Positions 12,714 to 24,504 of a stretch of DNA of 64,000 bases are shown here, piece after piece. Numbering within the stretch: position 1 is the stretch's first letter; each line of letters opens with the position of its first letter. Origin of the DNA: Pseudomonas sp. ADAK18 (lineage in GTDB: Bacteria; Pseudomonadota; Gammaproteobacteria; Pseudomonadales; Pseudomonadaceae); NCBI RefSeq assembly GCF_012935695.1, contig NZ_CP052859.1, positions 96,001 to 160,000 on the forward strand. The letters run 5' to 3'. A model generated the notes under the pieces. It was not told where the DNA came from. It ran no database searches and saw only the letters and a list, made by a program, of their open reading frames with translations. The position numbers were made by a program, and so were the translations under genes.

Positions 12714-14633
12714 TTGAACGATATGGCAAAGAATCTGATCCTGTGGTTGATCATCGCGGCTGTCCTGGTGACGGTGATGAACAACTTCTCCAGCCCTAAT
12801 GAGCCGCAGACCCTCAACTATTCCGACTTCATCCAGCAAGTTAAGGATGGCAAGGTCGAGCGCGTAGCCGTGGATGGCTATGTGATTACCGGCAAGCGCA
12901 ACGATGGCGACAGCTTCAAGACCATTCGTCCGGCAATTCAGGACAATGGCCTGATCGGCGACCTGGTGGATAACCATGTGGTCGTTGAAGGCAAGCAGCC
13001 TGAACAGCAAAGCATCTGGACTCAGCTCTTGGTCGCCAGCTTCCCGATTCTGGTGATTATCGCCGTATTCATGTTCTTCATGCGCCAGATGCAAGGTGGT
13101 GCGGGTGGCAAGGGCGGGCCGATGAGCTTCGGCAAGAGCAAGGCGCGCCTGCTCTCCGAAGATCAGGTGAAAACTACCCTGGCTGACGTTGCAGGTTGCG
13201 ACGAAGCCAAGGAAGAAGTGGGCGAGCTGGTTGAGTTCCTGCGTGATCCGGGCAAATTCCAGCGCCTGGGCGGTCGTATTCCTCGCGGCGTTCTGATGGT
13301 TGGCCCTCCAGGTACCGGTAAGACCCTGCTGGCCAAGGCCATTGCTGGCGAAGCCAAAGTCCCCTTCTTCACCATTTCCGGTTCCGATTTCGTCGAGATG
13401 TTCGTCGGTGTCGGTGCCAGCCGTGTTCGCGATATGTTTGAACAGGCCAAAAAACACGCGCCCTGCATCATTTTCATCGATGAAATCGACGCCGTTGGTC
13501 GCCATCGTGGCGCCGGCATGGGTGGTGGTCATGATGAGCGTGAGCAGACCCTCAACCAATTGCTGGTTGAGATGGATGGCTTTGAAATGAACGATGGCAT
13601 CATCGTGATTGCCGCTACTAACCGTCCTGACGTACTTGACCCGGCGTTGCTGCGTCCGGGCCGTTTCGACCGTCAGGTTGTGGTTGGCCTGCCGGACATC
13701 CGTGGTCGCGAACAGATCCTGAAAGTACACATGCGCAAAGTGCCAATGGGCGACGACGTGGCTCCGGCCGTGATTGCTCGTGGTACTCCGGGCTTCTCCG
13801 GTGCTGACTTGGCCAACCTGGTGAACGAGGCGTCGCTGTTTGCCGCTCGTACCGGCAAGCGTATCGTTGAGATGAAAGAGTTCGAGCTGGCAAAAGACAA
13901 GATCATGATGGGCGCTGAGCGCAAGTCCATGGTCATGTCCGAAAAAGAGAAGCAGAACACCGCTTATCACGAAGCCGGTCACGCCATTGTCGGTCGCGTT
14001 GTGCCTGAGCATGACCCGGTTTACAAGGTGTCGATCATTCCTCGTGGTCGTGCGCTGGGTGTCACCATGTTCCTGCCGGAAGAGGATCGCTACAGCCTCT
14101 CCAAGCGTGCCTTGATCAGCCAGATTTGCTCGCTGTATGGCGGCCGTATTGCTGAAGAGATGACCTTGGGCTTTGACGGCGTGACCACCGGCGCATCCAA
14201 CGACATCATGCGCGCCAGCCAGATTGCACGAAACATGGTGACCAAGTGGGGTCTGTCGGAAAAACTCGGTCCTCTGATGTACGCCGAAGAGGAAGGCGAA
14301 GTATTCCTGGGTCGTGGGGGTGGCGGTCAAGGTGCCAGCTTCTCTGGTGAGACAGCCAAGCTGATTGACTCCGAAGTGCGCAGCATCATTGATCAGTGCT
14401 ATGGCACGGCTAAGCAGATCCTTACAGATAACCGCGACAAGCTCGATGCAATGGCTGACGCCTTGATGAAGTACGAGACCATTGATGCCGAACAGATCGA
14501 CGACATCATGGCTGGTCGCACTCCACGCGAGCCTCGCGATTGGGAAGGTGGCTCGGGTACTTCGGGAACTCCTCCAGTGGTAGAGAGCGAGCGCCCCGAA
14601 ACCCCGATCGGCGGCCCGGCGGCCGACCATTAA
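12714..14633 (+). CDS. ftsH: Membrane AAA+ zinc metalloprotease FtsH
   Basis: Membrane-anchored protease that degrades sigma-32, LpxC and misassembled membrane proteins in the family. The 639-residue protein has two transmembrane segments (about residues 7-22 and 103-122) around a periplasmic loop. The AAA domain has Walker A GPPGTGKT at 197-204 and Walker B FIDEID. A zinc protease motif HEAGH lies near residue 420. I favour the TTG start at 12714, because AGAGGG is seven bases upstream; an ATG at 12723 (MAKNLILWL) is the alternative and would be 16 bases from that site. The folP start follows after eight bases. Confidence 0.97.
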   Translation: MNDMAKNLILWLIIAAVLVTVMNNFSSPNEPQTLNYSDFIQQVKDGKVERVAVDGYVITGKRNDGDSFKTIRPAIQDNGLIGDLVDNHVVVEGKQPEQQSIWTQLLVASFPILVIIAVFMFFMRQMQGGAGGKGGPMSFGKSKARLLSEDQVKTTLADVAGCDEAKEEVGELVEFLRDPGKFQRLGGRIPRGVLMVGPPGTGKTLLAKAIAGEAKVPFFTISGSDFVEMFVGVGASRVRDMFEQAKKHAPCIIFIDEIDAVGRHRGAGMGGGHDEREQTLNQLLVEMDGFEMNDGIIVIAATNRPDVLDPALLRPGRFDRQVVVGLPDIRGREQILKVHMRKVPMGDDVAPAVIARGTPGFSGADLANLVNEASLFAARTGKRIVEMKEFELAKDKIMMGAERKSMVMSEKEKQNTAYHEAGHAIVGRVVPEHDPVYKVSIIPRGRALGVTMFLPEEDRYSLSKRALISQICSLYGGRIAEEMTLGFDGVTTGASNDIMRASQIARNMVTKWGLSEKLGPLMYAEEEGEVFLGRGGGGQGASFSGETAKLIDSEVRSIIDQCYGTAKQILTDNRDKLDAMADALMKYETIDAEQIDDIMAGRTPREPRDWEGGSGTSGTPPVVESERPETPIGGPAADH

Positions 14634-14641
14634 GGTTTGAA

Positions 14642-15493
14642 ATGACTTCTGCGTTGTCCTCGACCCGGCTGCCTTGCGGCAGTCGGGTTCTTGATTTAGC
14701 CCATACACATGTCATGGGCATTCTTAACGTAACTCCCGACTCTTTTTCCGACGGTGGCCGCTTTAGTCAGCTTGAGGCGGCGCTGCGTCATGCCGAGGCA
14801 ATGGTGGCTGCTGGCGCCACCTTGATCGATGTCGGTGGTGAGTCGACACGTCCCGGCGCTCGTGCGGTTTCTCCCCTGGAGGAGCTGGAGCGTGTTGCGC
14901 CAATTGTCGAGCGCATCCATCGCGAACTGGATGTAATCATCTCTGTTGATACGTCTACGCCAGCCGTCATGCGCGAAACTGCGCGCCTAGGTGCAGGCTT
15001 GATCAACGATGTGCGCTCCCTGCAGCGTGATGGTGCACTGGATGCTGCTGCAGCCACCGGATTACCAGTGTGCCTGATGCATATGCTTGGAGAGCCCGGC
15101 ACAATGCAGGATGACCCACATTACGACGATCTTGTGGGTGAGGTGACGGGGTTTCTTGCTGAGCGTGTTGCTCAGTGTGGCGCAGCAGGAATTGCTCGCG
15201 AGCGGATCATCCTCGATCCCGGGTTTGGTTTTGCTAAAACCCTGCAGCACAATTTAAGTCTGTTCAAGCATATGGAGTCCCTGCATGCCCTTGGTCGCCC
15301 CTTGTTGGTCGGGGTTTCGCGTAAGAGCATGATAGGTCAGGCGTTGAATCGTCCGGTGGGGGAGCGGCTGCACGGCAGTCTGGCTCTCGCGGCGCTTGCT
15401 GTGGTCAAGGGCGCGCGTATCTTGCGTGTGCATGACGTAGCCGAGACGGTGGATGTGGTACGGATGATCGCAGCTGTAGAATCAGCCGAATAA
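14642..15493 (+). CDS. folP: Dihydropteroate synthase
   Basis: Joins p-aminobenzoate to hydroxymethyl-dihydropterin pyrophosphate in folate synthesis; the sulfonamide target. The 283-residue TIM-barrel protein carries the pterin-site motifs [15 protein letters not shown] (about residues 22-36) and [10 protein letters not shown] (about 60-70), then DPGFGFAKT and the [10 protein letters not shown] segment with the sulfonamide-site Ser and Arg/Lys. The ATG at 14642 follows ftsH closely; the longer frame overlaps ftsH. Together with ftsH and glmM it forms a common gamma-proteobacterial cluster. Confidence 0.97.
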   Translation: MTSALSSTRLPCGSRVLDLAHTHVMGILNVTPDSFSDGGRFSQLEAALRHAEAMVAAGATLIDVGGESTRPGARAVSPLEELERVAPIVERIHRELDVIISVDTSTPAVMRETARLGAGLINDVRSLQRDGALDAAAATGLPVCLMHMLGEPGTMQDDPHYDDLVGEVTGFLAERVAQCGAAGIARERIILDPGFGFAKTLQHNLSLFKHMESLHALGRPLLVGVSRKSMIGQALNRPVGERLHGSLALAALAVVKGARILRVHDVAETVDVVRMIAAVESAE

Positions 15494-15509
15494 GAATGAT
15501 GGAGCACTT

Positions 15510-16847
15510 ATGACTAAAAAATATTTTGGCACCGACGGCATACGTGGTCGGGTCGGCGAATTTCCTATTACTCCTGATTTCATGCTCAAGCTCGGCTGGG
15601 CTGCTGGCATGGCGTTTCGCAGTATGGGCGCCTGTCGCATATTGGTTGGCAAGGACACGCGGATCTCGGGTTATATGTTTGAGTCTGCGCTGGAGGCGGG
15701 CCTGTCCGCTGCGGGCGCTGATGTCATGTTGCTGGGGCCTATGCCTACACCAGCGATCGCTTACCTGACGCGGACCTTTCACGCTGAAGCCGGTATTGTG
15801 ATCAGCGCCTCGCACAATCCGCATGATGACAATGGCATCAAGTTCTTCTCGGGGCAGGGTACCAAGCTGCCGGATGAGATCGAGCACATGATCGAAGAGT
15901 TGCTGGATGCGCCGATGACCGTCGTCGAGTCGGGCAAGTTGGGTAAGGTCTCGCGAATTAACGACGCTTCCGGTCGTTACATTGAGTTTTGCAAAAGCAG
16001 CGTACCAAGCAGTACCAATTTTGCCGGCTTGAAGCTGGTCATCGATTGCGCTCACGGTGCTACTTACAAGGTGGCGCCCAGCGTGTTCAAGGAGCTGGGT
16101 GCGCAAGTTACTGTGCTATCGGCCCAGCCTAACGGTTTAAACATCAACGACAATTGCGGCTCGACCCATATGGGGCAGTTGCAGGCTGCGGTTTTGGCTG
16201 AGCACGCCGACCTGGGTATCGCGTTCGATGGTGATGGTGATCGAGTGCTGATGGTCGATCACACCGGTGCGATTGTCGACGGTGATGATCTGCTGTTTAT
16301 CATTGCCCGCGATTTGCACGAGCGTAACAGGCTGCAAGGTGGCGTTGTCGGCACCTTGATGAGTAATCTGGGGTTGGAGCTGGCTCTGGCAGATTTGGGG
16401 ATTCCGTTCGTGCGCGCCAACGTCGGCGATCGTTACGTAATCGCTGAGTTGCTGGAGCGCAACTGGCAGGTGGGTGGTGAGAACTCGGGGCATGTTGTCT
16501 GCTTCCAGCACACCACCACTGGGGATGCGATCATCGCGGCACTTCAGGTGCTGCTGGCCCTGCGCCGTCGTGAGGAAAGCCTTGCCCAGGCTCGCCAGGC
16601 TCTGCGCAAATGTCCGCAGGTGCTGCTCAATGTCCGTTTTGCGGGCGGTGCGAATCCTATCGAGCATCCGGCCGTCAAAGAGGCTAGCGAGCGTGTTACT
16701 GCGGCGATGGCAGGCCGTGGGCGAGTCTTGCTGCGCAAGTCGGGCACCGAGCCTCTGGTTCGCGTAATGGTCGAAGGCGAGGACGAAACACAGGTTCGTG
16801 GCTATGCCGAAGAGCTGGCAAAACTGGTAACTGAAGTTTGCGCCTGA
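15510..16847 (+). CDS. glmM: Phosphoglucosamine mutase
   Basis: Converts glucosamine-6-phosphate to glucosamine-1-phosphate on the way to UDP-GlcNAc for peptidoglycan and LPS. The 445-residue alpha-D-phosphohexomutase starts [16 protein letters not shown]. Its phosphoserine loop is [12 protein letters not shown] (Ser101), the metal loop is DGDGDR near residue 242, the sugar-binding loop is GGENSGH near 325, and the phosphate-binding loop near the C-terminus is [12 protein letters not shown]. Length is typical. It follows folP after 16 bases. Confidence 0.98.
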   Translation: MTKKYFGTDGIRGRVGEFPITPDFMLKLGWAAGMAFRSMGACRILVGKDTRISGYMFESALEAGLSAAGADVMLLGPMPTPAIAYLTRTFHAEAGIVISASHNPHDDNGIKFFSGQGTKLPDEIEHMIEELLDAPMTVVESGKLGKVSRINDASGRYIEFCKSSVPSSTNFAGLKLVIDCAHGATYKVAPSVFKELGAQVTVLSAQPNGLNINDNCGSTHMGQLQAAVLAEHADLGIAFDGDGDRVLMVDHTGAIVDGDDLLFIIARDLHERNRLQGGVVGTLMSNLGLELALADLGIPFVRANVGDRYVIAELLERNWQVGGENSGHVVCFQHTTTGDAIIAALQVLLALRRREESLAQARQALRKCPQVLLNVRFAGGANPIEHPAVKEASERVTAAMAGRGRVLLRKSGTEPLVRVMVEGEDETQVRGYAEELAKLVTEVCA

Positions 16848-16913
16848 ATTCGGCTTGCCAGTGATGATGTGGTTGGGTAACATCTGCGCCCACTTTGACC
16901 GACGAGGTACAGC

Positions 16914-17669
16914 ATGCGTCGCACTATGGTAGCTGGTAACTGGAAAATGCACGGTACCCGCGCCAGTGTCGCTGAGCTGATCAATGGCCTTCGTCATTTG
17001 GCCTTGCCAAGCGGTGTTGATGTCGCGGTATTCCCGCCTTGCTTGTATATCAATCAAGTGATTGATGGCTTGAAAGGCAAGTCGATTCAGGTCGGCGCGC
17101 AGAACTCTGCGGTGGAAGCCATGCAAGGTGCATTGACCGGTGAGATTGCACCGAGTCAATTGGTTGATGCGGGATGTTCCCTGGTGCTTGTTGGGCACTC
17201 CGAGCGCCGTCAGATGATGGGCGAGCGTGATGGGACACTCAATCGAAAATTCGCGGCGGCACAGGCTTGCGGCTTGGTTCCGGTGCTGTGCATAGGGGAG
17301 ACCCTGGAGCAGCGCGAGTCCGGAAAAACTCTTGAGGTTGTCGGGCGTCAGCTGGGCAGTATCATTGAGGAGCTGGGAGTCGGTGCCTTTGCAAATGCAG
17401 TAATTGCTTACGAGCCGGTCTGGGCCATTGGCACCGGGCTGACTGCTTCGCCGCAACAGGCGCAGGATGTGCATGCAGCCATTCGTGCGCAGTTGGCGGC
17501 AGAGAATTCTGAGGTCGCACGAGGTGTGCGGCTTCTATACGGCGGCAGCGTGAAGGCGGCCAATGCGGTCGAACTGTTCGGCATGCCGGATATCGATGGG
17601 GGGCTCATTGGTGGAGCTTCCCTGAATGCAGATGAGTTCGGTGCGATTTGTCGCGCCGCGGGAAACTGA
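16914..17669 (+). CDS. tpiA: Triose-phosphate isomerase
   Basis: Interconverts dihydroxyacetone phosphate and glyceraldehyde-3-phosphate. The 251-residue TIM barrel starts [14 protein letters not shown], with the catalytic Asn/Lys. It has the electrophilic His in LVGHSERRQ (near residue 95) and the catalytic base Glu in [11 protein letters not shown] (near 167), followed by loop 6. The phosphate site is [11 protein letters not shown]. secG begins four bases past its stop. Confidence 0.98.
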   Translation: MRRTMVAGNWKMHGTRASVAELINGLRHLALPSGVDVAVFPPCLYINQVIDGLKGKSIQVGAQNSAVEAMQGALTGEIAPSQLVDAGCSLVLVGHSERRQMMGERDGTLNRKFAAAQACGLVPVLCIGETLEQRESGKTLEVVGRQLGSIIEELGVGAFANAVIAYEPVWAIGTGLTASPQQAQDVHAAIRAQLAAENSEVARGVRLLYGGSVKAANAVELFGMPDIDGGLIGGASLNADEFGAICRAAGN

Positions 17670-17673
17670 AAAA

Positions 17674-18057
17674 ATGCTGGAAACAGTCATCGTTGTTTTT
17701 CATCTGCTGGGTGCGCTGGGCGTAGTTGCTCTGGTTTTGCTGCAGCAGGGTAAAGGTGCGGACGCTGGTGCGTCTTTCGGGGCAGGTGCTTCAAATACTG
17801 TGTTCGGAAGCCAAGGTTCCTCTACCTTTCTTAGTAAGTTTACTGCTATACTTGCCGCCGGTTTCTTCATAACCAGCTTGGGGTTAGGTTACTTTGCTAA
17901 AGAGAAAGCTCATGTGCTGACTCAGGTAGGTCTCCCAAATCCAGCAGTGTTGGAAGTACCAAAAGCAAAACCGGCTTCTGATGATGTCCCGGTGCTTCAA
18001 GAGCAAAAGTCGGCTACTCCAGCGACTGACGTGCCTCCAGCTCAAGAGCAGAAGTAA
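17674..18057 (+). CDS. secG: Sec translocon subunit SecG
   Basis: Inner-membrane subunit of the SecYEG protein export channel. The 127-residue protein has two transmembrane helices: residues 3-22 ([20 protein letters not shown]) and about 52-72. The connecting loop is the family's glycine-rich segment ([17 protein letters not shown]). The C-terminal tail of about 50 residues is Lys, Pro and Glu rich. I use the ATG at 17674; the longer frame lies inside tpiA. tpiA-secG-tRNA-Leu is a conserved order in Pseudomonas. Confidence 0.96.
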   Translation: MLETVIVVFHLLGALGVVALVLLQQGKGADAGASFGAGASNTVFGSQGSSTFLSKFTAILAAGFFITSLGLGYFAKEKAHVLTQVGLPNPAVLEVPKAKPASDDVPVLQEQKSATPATDVPPAQEQK

Positions 18058-18079
18058 GAAGGGTTTCAAACGTAGTATT

Positions 18080-18165
18080 GCCGAGGTGGTGGAATTGGTA
18101 GACACGCAACCTTGAGGTGGTTGTGCCCATAGGGTGTAGGGGTTCGAGTCCCCTTCTCGGTACCA
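18080..18165 (+). tRNA. tRNA-Leu (GAG anticodon)
   Basis: An 86-base cloverleaf including an encoded CCA. The acceptor begins GCCGAGG. The anticodon stem CAACC / GGTTG encloses loop TTGAGGT with anticodon GAG. There is a long variable arm typical of leucine tRNAs, and the T arm contains GGTTCGAGTCC. It lies just downstream of secG and is followed by an intrinsic terminator. Confidence 0.97.
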
Positions 18166-18176
18166 ATTATCAGGAG

Positions 18177-18199
18177 AGCCCGCTGTTGCGGGCTTTCTT
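18177..18199 (+). terminator. Terminator after tRNA-Leu
   Basis: AGCCCGC-TGTT-GCGGGCT is a perfect 7-bp stem followed by TTCTTG. Confidence 0.75.
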
Positions 18200-18261
18200 G
18201 TAGGTGGAAGGTTACATTGACCCTGTAAGGGATCGGTCGTATACTTCCGCCCCAGCTTTGT

Positions 18262-18338
<77 letters not shown>

Positions 18339-18348
18339 GTTTTAGCGG

Positions 18349-18371
18349 AGCCCCTTTTAAGGGGCTTTTTG
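18349..18371 (+). terminator. Terminator after tRNA-fMet
   Basis: AGCCCC-TTTTAA-GGGGCT is followed by five T residues, 11 bases past the tRNA end. Confidence 0.75.
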
Positions 18372-18387
18372 TTAGCTGGACACTTTC

Positions 18388-18438
18388 AACGCCGCTATTC
18401 GACGGCGTTTCAAGGATGGGCGTTTCGCCCATTTTTTT
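18388..18438 (+). terminator. Tandem hairpins and intrinsic terminator in the rimP-nusA leader
   Basis: A stem AACGCCG / CGGCGTT (18388-18409) is followed six bases later by ATGGGCG-TTT-CGCCCAT (18416-18432) with six further T residues. The second is a strong intrinsic terminator only 40 bases before the rimP start. In the homologous E. coli operon NusA acts on leader terminators. That mechanism here is inferred. Confidence 0.7.
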
Positions 18439-18478
18439 ATTTTGCACAGCATGCACATACATGCACGAGGGGGTTCAG

Positions 18479-18937
18479 GTGTCGAGCAAGCTAGAAGAGT
18501 TGCAGGCCTTGTTGGCCCCGGTGGTCGTGGCCCTAGGCTATGAATGCTGGGGTATTGAGTTTTCGGCTCAAGGTCGCCACTCAATGTTGCGCGTTTATAT
18601 CGATAAAGAGGGCGGCGTGCTGGTGGACGATTGTGCCATTGTCAGCCGTCAGATCAGCGGTGTTCTGGATGTTGAAGATCCGATTGCCGTTGAGTACACC
18701 CTCGAAGTTTCCTCGCCTGGCATGGAACGCCCACTGTTCACTATTGAGCAGTATGCAAAATTTGCCGGTGAACAAGTGAAGATCAAGCTGCGCTCTCCCT
18801 TTGAAGGGCGGCGCAACTTTCAGGGCCTTCTGCGCGGCGTAGAAGAACAGGACGTCGTGGTGCAGGTTGAAGACCATGAGTTTCTGTTGCCGATCGATAT
18901 GATCGACAAGGCCAACATTATTCCCAGTTTTGACTGA
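18479..18937 (+). CDS. rimP: Ribosome maturation factor RimP
   Basis: Needed for maturation of the 30S subunit. The 152-residue protein has the N-terminal domain with [19 protein letters not shown] and the signature [11 protein letters not shown] near residue 80. The C-terminal Sm-like domain ends [11 protein letters not shown]. Translation starts at GTG 18479 ([12 protein letters not shown]), with a GAGGGGG site just upstream; the longer upstream frame is not conserved and overlaps the leader terminator. First gene of the nusA-infB cluster. Confidence 0.97.
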   Translation: MSSKLEELQALLAPVVVALGYECWGIEFSAQGRHSMLRVYIDKEGGVLVDDCAIVSRQISGVLDVEDPIAVEYTLEVSSPGMERPLFTIEQYAKFAGEQVKIKLRSPFEGRRNFQGLLRGVEEQDVVVQVEDHEFLLPIDMIDKANIIPSFD

Positions 18938-18984
18938 GACGCGGATCCCGCGGATCCAATGGCTTGCGAAAGGCGAGGCGTACG

Positions 18985-20466
18985 ATGAGCAAAGAAGTAC
19001 TGCTGGTTGTTGAGTCGGTATCCAATGAAAAGGGCGTACCGGCAAACGTGATTTTTGAAGCGCTGGAGCTGGCCCTGGCCACTGCTACCAAAAAGCGTTT
19101 TGAAGACGAAGTTGATCTGCGTGTGGAAATCAATCGCCACACCGGTGCCTATGAGACTTTCCGTCGTTGGACGGTCGTCGAAGAGGCCGATCTTGATGAT
19201 CCGGCCATCGAAACCTGGCCGAGCAAGGTTGCTGAAACGCACCCAGGCGCTCAGGTTGGTGAGGTCGTCGAAGAAAAGATCGAGTCCATCGAGTTCGGCC
19301 GTATTGCTGCACAGACTGCCAAGCAAGTCATCGTGCAAAAGGTTCGTGAAGCCGAACGTGCTCAAGTCGTTGACGCCTATCGCGAGCGCCTGGGGGAAAT
19401 CATCTCCGGCACCGTGAAAAAAGTGACCCGCGACAATGTGATCGTTGACCTGGGTAACAACGCTGAAGCGTTGCTGGCCCGTGAAGACATCATTTCCCGC
19501 GAAACTTTCCGAGTTGGCGTGCGTTTGCGTGCGTTGCTCAAGGAAATCCGCACCGAGAACCGCGGCCCTCAGTTGATCCTGTCGCGTACCGCGCCGGAAA
19601 TGCTGATCGAGCTGTTCCGTATCGAAGTGCCAGAAATTGCCGAAGGCCTGATCGAAGTCATGGCTGCGTCCCGCGATCCGGGTTCGCGTGCCAAGATCGC
19701 GGTCCGCTCCAAGGACAAGCGTATCGACCCGCAAGGTGCTTGCATTGGCATGCGCGGTTCGCGCGTCCAGGCCGTATCGGGCGAGTTGGGCGGTGAGCGT
19801 GTGGATATCGTCCTGTGGGACGACAACCCGGCGCAGTTCGTGATCAACGCCATGTCGCCTGCAGAAGTGGCGGCAATTATCGTTGACGAGGATGCCCATG
19901 CGATGGACATCGCCGTTGGCGCAGACAATCTGGCTCAGGCCATTGGTCGCGGTGGTCAGAACGTACGTTTGGCCAGCCAGTTGACTGGTTGGACCCTGAA
20001 CGTGATGACCGAATCGGACATCCAGGCTAAGCAGCAAGCAGAAACCGGTGACATCCTGCGCAACTTCATCGACGAGCTGGAAGTCGACGAAGACCTGGCG
20101 CAGGTGCTGGTAGATGAAGGCTTTACCAGCCTGGAAGAGATTGCCTACGTACCGTTGGAAGAAATGCTCAACATCGACGGCTTTGACGAAGACACCGTCA
20201 ACGAGCTTCGCGCTCGGGCCAAGGATCGTTTGTTGACTAAAGCCATCGCTACTGAGGAAAAGCTGGCAGACGCCCATCCGGCCGAAGACCTGCTCTCGCT
20301 TGAGGGTATGGACAAGGATTTGGCGATGGAACTGGCGGTGCGCGGCGTAATTACCCGCGAAGACCTGGCCGAGCAGTCTATTGACGACCTGCTCGACATC
20401 GACGGCATTGACGATGATCGTGCCGGCAAGTTGATCATGGCCGCCCGAGCCCATTGGTTCGAGTAA
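18985..20466 (+). CDS. nusA: Transcription termination/antitermination factor NusA
   Basis: RNA polymerase-binding factor controlling pausing, termination and antitermination. The 493-residue protein begins [19 protein letters not shown]. It has the N-terminal RNAP-binding domain (about 1-130), an S1 domain (about 135-200), two KH domains (about 230-345, with the GxxG-like RGSRVQA and [10 protein letters not shown]), and two acidic C-terminal repeats. The ATG at 18985 follows an AGGCGAGG site. It lies between rimP and infB, probably in one operon. Confidence 0.98.
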   Translation: MSKEVLLVVESVSNEKGVPANVIFEALELALATATKKRFEDEVDLRVEINRHTGAYETFRRWTVVEEADLDDPAIETWPSKVAETHPGAQVGEVVEEKIESIEFGRIAAQTAKQVIVQKVREAERAQVVDAYRERLGEIISGTVKKVTRDNVIVDLGNNAEALLAREDIISRETFRVGVRLRALLKEIRTENRGPQLILSRTAPEMLIELFRIEVPEIAEGLIEVMAASRDPGSRAKIAVRSKDKRIDPQGACIGMRGSRVQAVSGELGGERVDIVLWDDNPAQFVINAMSPAEVAAIIVDEDAHAMDIAVGADNLAQAIGRGGQNVRLASQLTGWTLNVMTESDIQAKQQAETGDILRNFIDELEVDEDLAQVLVDEGFTSLEEIAYVPLEEMLNIDGFDEDTVNELRARAKDRLLTKAIATEEKLADAHPAEDLLSLEGMDKDLAMELAVRGVITREDLAEQSIDDLLDIDGIDDDRAGKLIMAARAHWFE

Positions 20467-20493
20467 TTAGGCGCGGCCTGAGGAGAGAAGTGC

Positions 20494-23016
20494 ATGACGC
20501 AAGTCACGGTGAAACAACTGGCCGATGAGGTCAAAACACCGGTAGAGCGCCTGTTGCAGCAGATGCGTGAGGCAGGTCTGCCGCACACCGCCGCCGATGA
20601 AGGTGTGAGCGATAGTGAGAAGCAGTCTTTGCTGACTCACTTGAAGAGCAGCCACAAGGCGAAAGTGGAAGAACCGCGCAAGATTACATTGCAGCGCAAA
20701 ACCACCAGCACACTGCGTGTTGCTGGTAGCAAGAGCATCAGCGTTGAAGTGCGTAAGAAGAAAGTCTTCGTACAGCGCAGCCCGGAAGAAATCGAAGCCG
20801 AGCGCAAACGCGAACTGGAAGAGCGTCGCGCAGTAGAAAATGCTGCTCGTCAGAAGGCTGAAGAAGAAGCCAAGCGTCGCGCCGAAGAAGAAGCGCGTCG
20901 CCAGCCTACTGCTGCGCAACCTGCTGGTACTGACGCGGTTGCCGCGCCTAGCGCGTCTGTAGAGCCTGTACGTGAGGCCGCTCCGGTTGCCGCAGCACCT
21001 GCTCCTGCAGCCGATGCTCGGAAGCGCGACGAACCTCGTCGTCCGGACAAACCACGTGCCGACGATAACAATCGTCGTGGCAGTGGCGATGGCGAGCGCA
21101 AAAACGCTCCACATCGTGCTTCGGTCAAAGAGAAGGCGCCAGCGCCACGGGTTGCTCCACGTACTACCGACGAAGAAAGCGACAGCTTCCGTCGCGGTGG
21201 TCGCGGCAAGGCCAAGCTGAAGAAGCGCAACGCCCACGGTTTCCAGAGCCCAACCGGCCCTGTCGTGCGTGATGTGCAGATCGGCGAGACCATCACTGTT
21301 GGCGATCTCGCCAATCAGATGTCGGTCAAGGCTGCTGAAATCATCAAGTTCATGTTCAAACTGGGTACTCCAGCGACCATCAACCAGGTGCTTGATCAGG
21401 AAACTGCTCAACTGGTAGCCGAAGAGCTGGGCCACAAAGTGACCCTGGTCAGCGACACTGCCCTGGAAGATTCCCTGGCTGAGTCCCTGAAGTTTGAAGG
21501 CGAGACCTTCTCCCGTGCGCCAGTCGTGACCGTAATGGGCCACGTTGACCATGGTAAGACCTCGCTGCTCGACTATATCCGTCGTGCCAAGGTAGCTGCA
21601 GGCGAAGCCGGCGGCATCACCCAGCACATCGGTGCATACCACGTTGAAACTGAACGCGGCATGGTCACCTTCCTCGACACCCCAGGTCACGCCGCGTTTA
21701 CCGCAATGCGTGCCCGTGGTGCCAAGGCGACCGACATCGTGATCCTGGTAGTTGCAGCGGACGACGGCGTAATGCCGCAGACCATTGAAGCTGTCCAGCA
21801 CGCCAAGGCCGCTGGTGTTCCACTGGTTGTTGCAGTGAACAAAATCGACAAGCCGGGCGCCGATCTTGATCGCATCCGTAGCGAACTGTCGGTTCATGGC
21901 GTGACTTCCGAAGAGTGGGGCGGTGATACGCCGTTCGTTTCGGTTTCGGCGAAAGTCGGTACCGGCGTAGACGAACTGCTCGAAGCTGTTCTGCTGCAAG
22001 CCGAAGTTCTCGAACTGAAAGCAACTCCATCGGCCCCGGGTCGTGGTGTTGTGGTTGAGTCGCGTCTCGACAAAGGTCGTGGCCCGGTTGCAACCGTTCT
22101 GGTTCAAGACGGCACCCTGCGCCAAGGCGACATGGTCCTGGTTGGTTCGAACTACGGCCGTGTACGTGCCATGCTCGACGAGAACGGCAAGCCAATCAAA
22201 GAAGCCGGTCCTTCCATCCCTGTCGAGATCCTCGGCCTGGACGGTACCCCGGACGCTGGCGACGAGATGAGCGTGCTGTCGGACGAGAAGAAAGCCCGTG
22301 AAGTGGCTCTGTTCCGTCAAGGCAAGTTCCGCGAAGTCAAGCTGGCCCGTGCTCACGCCGGCAAGCTGGAAAACATCTTCGAGAACATGGGCCAGGCAGA
22401 GAAGAAGACGCTCAACATCGTCCTCAAATCTGACGTTCGTGGTTCCCTCGAAGCGTTGAACGGCGCCTTGAATGGCCTGGGTAACGACGAAGTGCAAGTG
22501 CGTGTTGTCGGTGGCGGTGTCGGTGGTATCACCGAGTCCGACGCCAACCTGGCACTCGCTTCCAACGCTGTACTGTTCGGCTTCAACGTGCGTGCCGATG
22601 CTGGCGCACGGAAGATCGTCGAGCAGGAAGGTCTGGACATGCGTTACTACAACGTCATCTACGACATCATCGAAGACGTCAAGAAGGCCCTTACCGGCAT
22701 GCTTGGCAGCGACGTCCGGGAAAACATCCTGGGTATTGCTGAAGTTCGCGATGTGTTCCGCTCGCCGAAATTCGGTGCGATCGCCGGTTGTATGGTTATT
22801 GAAGGTGTTGTGCACCGTAACCGTCCAATCCGTGTATTGCGTGAAGACATCGTTATCTTCGAAGGCGAGCTGGAATCCCTGCGCCGCTTCAAGGATGACG
22901 CTTCCGAAGTGCGTGCCGGCATGGAGTGCGGTATCGGCGTCAAGAGCTACAACGACGTCAAAGCTGGCGACAAGATCGAAGTTTACGAGAAGGTTCAGGT
23001 TGCTCGCAGCCTCTAA
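20494..23016 (+). CDS. infB: Translation initiation factor IF-2
   Basis: GTPase that places initiator tRNA on the 30S subunit. The 840-residue protein has the N-terminal IF2N module ([19 protein letters not shown]), a long charged low-complexity region (about 80-240, Arg/Glu/Ala/Pro rich), then a second IF2N module. The G domain follows, with G1 GHVDHGKT, G3 DTPGH and G4 NKID, then domains II to IV ending [14 protein letters not shown]. It is in the same operon as nusA, and the initiator tRNA is encoded upstream. The 861-residue antisense frame is a shadow. Confidence 0.98.
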   Translation: MTQVTVKQLADEVKTPVERLLQQMREAGLPHTAADEGVSDSEKQSLLTHLKSSHKAKVEEPRKITLQRKTTSTLRVAGSKSISVEVRKKKVFVQRSPEEIEAERKRELEERRAVENAARQKAEEEAKRRAEEEARRQPTAAQPAGTDAVAAPSASVEPVREAAPVAAAPAPAADARKRDEPRRPDKPRADDNNRRGSGDGERKNAPHRASVKEKAPAPRVAPRTTDEESDSFRRGGRGKAKLKKRNAHGFQSPTGPVVRDVQIGETITVGDLANQMSVKAAEIIKFMFKLGTPATINQVLDQETAQLVAEELGHKVTLVSDTALEDSLAESLKFEGETFSRAPVVTVMGHVDHGKTSLLDYIRRAKVAAGEAGGITQHIGAYHVETERGMVTFLDTPGHAAFTAMRARGAKATDIVILVVAADDGVMPQTIEAVQHAKAAGVPLVVAVNKIDKPGADLDRIRSELSVHGVTSEEWGGDTPFVSVSAKVGTGVDELLEAVLLQAEVLELKATPSAPGRGVVVESRLDKGRGPVATVLVQDGTLRQGDMVLVGSNYGRVRAMLDENGKPIKEAGPSIPVEILGLDGTPDAGDEMSVLSDEKKAREVALFRQGKFREVKLARAHAGKLENIFENMGQAEKKTLNIVLKSDVRGSLEALNGALNGLGNDEVQVRVVGGGVGGITESDANLALASNAVLFGFNVRADAGARKIVEQEGLDMRYYNVIYDIIEDVKKALTGMLGSDVRENILGIAEVRDVFRSPKFGAIAGCMVIEGVVHRNRPIRVLREDIVIFEGELESLRRFKDDASEVRAGMECGIGVKSYNDVKAGDKIEVYEKVQVARSL

Positions 23017-23087
23017 CTCTCGCACTTCGAGGGCCACGCGGCGCCCGGGCATGCAAATGCCTGGCGCGGCGTCCGGACTCTAAACGC

Positions 23088-23121
23088 AACGCCCGGTCTG
23101 GCTTTTGTCAGGCCGGGCGTT
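23088..23121 (+). other. Hairpin between infB and rbfA
   Basis: AACGCCCGG pairs with CCGGGCGTT, with an inner CTG/CAG pairing and a short T-rich loop. Only a weak T-run follows, so it may act as a partial terminator or an RNA-processing and stability barrier inside the operon. Confidence 0.65.
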
Positions 23122-23175
23122 TGCCGCTTTCAGACCCCACGGGTTTCACCGTGTGGCAGTAACAGGTAACAAGAC

Positions 23176-23577
23176 ATGGCAAAAGAATACAGCCGTACCC
23201 AACGTATCGGCGATCAGATGCAGCGTGAGCTGGCACAGTTGATCCGTCGTGAAGTAAAAGATCCACGTGTTGGCCTAGTCACCATCACCGCCGTTGAAGT
23301 CAGCCGTGACGTTGGTCATGCCAAGATCTTCATCACGGTGATGGGCCAGGACAGCGCCGAAGAAATCGCGCAAAGCATCAAGGTGCTCAACTCAGCCGCA
23401 GGCTTCCTGCGCATGCAGTTGGCCCGTGAAATGAAGCTGCGCAGCGTTCCTCAGTTGCACTTCCACTACGACGAAAGCGTCGTGCGTGGCGCGCATCTGT
23501 CGGCACTGATCGAGCGGGCCGTGGCTGAAGACAACCAGCACCCGGAAGCGTCCACACCTGAAGACGCCAAGGAGTAA
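23176..23577 (+). CDS. rbfA: Ribosome-binding factor A
   Basis: Late 30S assembly factor binding near helix 1 of 16S rRNA. The 133-residue protein starts [20 protein letters not shown] and has the KH-type fold with the segments [17 protein letters not shown] and [21 protein letters not shown], the latter ending in the conserved P-x-L region (QLHFHYDES). truB follows three bases after the stop. Confidence 0.97.
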   Translation: MAKEYSRTQRIGDQMQRELAQLIRREVKDPRVGLVTITAVEVSRDVGHAKIFITVMGQDSAEEIAQSIKVLNSAAGFLRMQLAREMKLRSVPQLHFHYDESVVRGAHLSALIERAVAEDNQHPEASTPEDAKE

Positions 23578-23580
23578 TCG

Positions 23581-24498
23581 GTGGCTCAGGTCAAACGTAT
23601 CCGTCGTAACGTCAGCGGTATCATTCTGCTGGACAAGCCCATTGGCTTTACCTCCAATGCCGCCTTGCAGAAAGTCCGCTGGCTGCTCAATGCCGAGAAG
23701 GCCGGACATACTGGCAGCCTTGATCCCCTGGCCACCGGTGTCTTGCCGTTGTGCTTTGGCGAGGCCACCAAGTTCTCGCAATACCTGCTTGATTCCGACA
23801 AGGGTTACGAAACCCTGATGCAACTGGGCAAGACCACCACCACGGCAGACGCCGAAGGTGATGTTTTGCAGGTTCGGGACGTGACCGTTGGTCGTGCTGA
23901 TATCGAAGCTGCTTTACCTGCTTTTCGCGGAAAAATCAGTCAGATACCGCCGATGTACTCGGCTCTTAAGCGTGATGGCCAGCCTCTTTACAAGCTGGCA
24001 CGTGCGGGCGAAGTAGTGGAGCGCGAACCACGTTCTGTTACTATTGCGCGCTTGGAATTGCTCGCCTGTGAAGGCGACACCGCCCGGTTGTCGGTGGACT
24101 GCAGCAAAGGCACCTATATCCGTACCCTGGTGGAAGATATCGGTGAGCAACTTGGCTGTGGCGCGTACGTTGCAGAACTGCGACGCACCCAGGCCGGACC
24201 TTTCACCCTGGCCCAGACGGTCACGTTGGAAGAGCTGGAAGCCGTACACGCCGAAGGCGGTAACGAAGCGGTTGATCGCTTCCTGATGCCATCGGACAGC
24301 GGTTTGCTGGATTGGCCATTGCTGCACTTCTCGGAGCACAGCGCGTTCTACTGGCTTAACGGCCAGCCGGTCCGTGCACCGGATGCCCCGAAGTTCGGCA
24401 TGGTGCGAGTACAGGATCACAACGGTCGCTTTATCGGTATCGGTGAAGTGAGCGAAGACGGGCGCATCGCGCCGCGTCGACTGATTCGGTCAGAATGA
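23581..24498 (+). CDS. truB: tRNA pseudouridine-55 synthase TruB
   Basis: Makes pseudouridine 55 in the T loop of tRNAs. The 305-residue protein has the catalytic Asp48 in [13 protein letters not shown], the motif [11 protein letters not shown] near the N-terminus, the YxALK-like [17 protein letters not shown] segment, and the [15 protein letters not shown] motif. A PUA-like C-terminal domain follows. Translation starts at GTG 23581, three bases after rbfA. A 142-base palindromic element begins seven bases beyond its stop. Confidence 0.97.
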   Translation: MAQVKRIRRNVSGIILLDKPIGFTSNAALQKVRWLLNAEKAGHTGSLDPLATGVLPLCFGEATKFSQYLLDSDKGYETLMQLGKTTTTADAEGDVLQVRDVTVGRADIEAALPAFRGKISQIPPMYSALKRDGQPLYKLARAGEVVEREPRSVTIARLELLACEGDTARLSVDCSKGTYIRTLVEDIGEQLGCGAYVAELRRTQAGPFTLAQTVTLEELEAVHAEGGNEAVDRFLMPSDSGLLDWPLLHFSEHSAFYWLNGQPVRAPDAPKFGMVRVQDHNGRFIGIGEVSEDGRIAPRRLIRSE

Positions 24499-24504
24499 CC
24501 GGAA

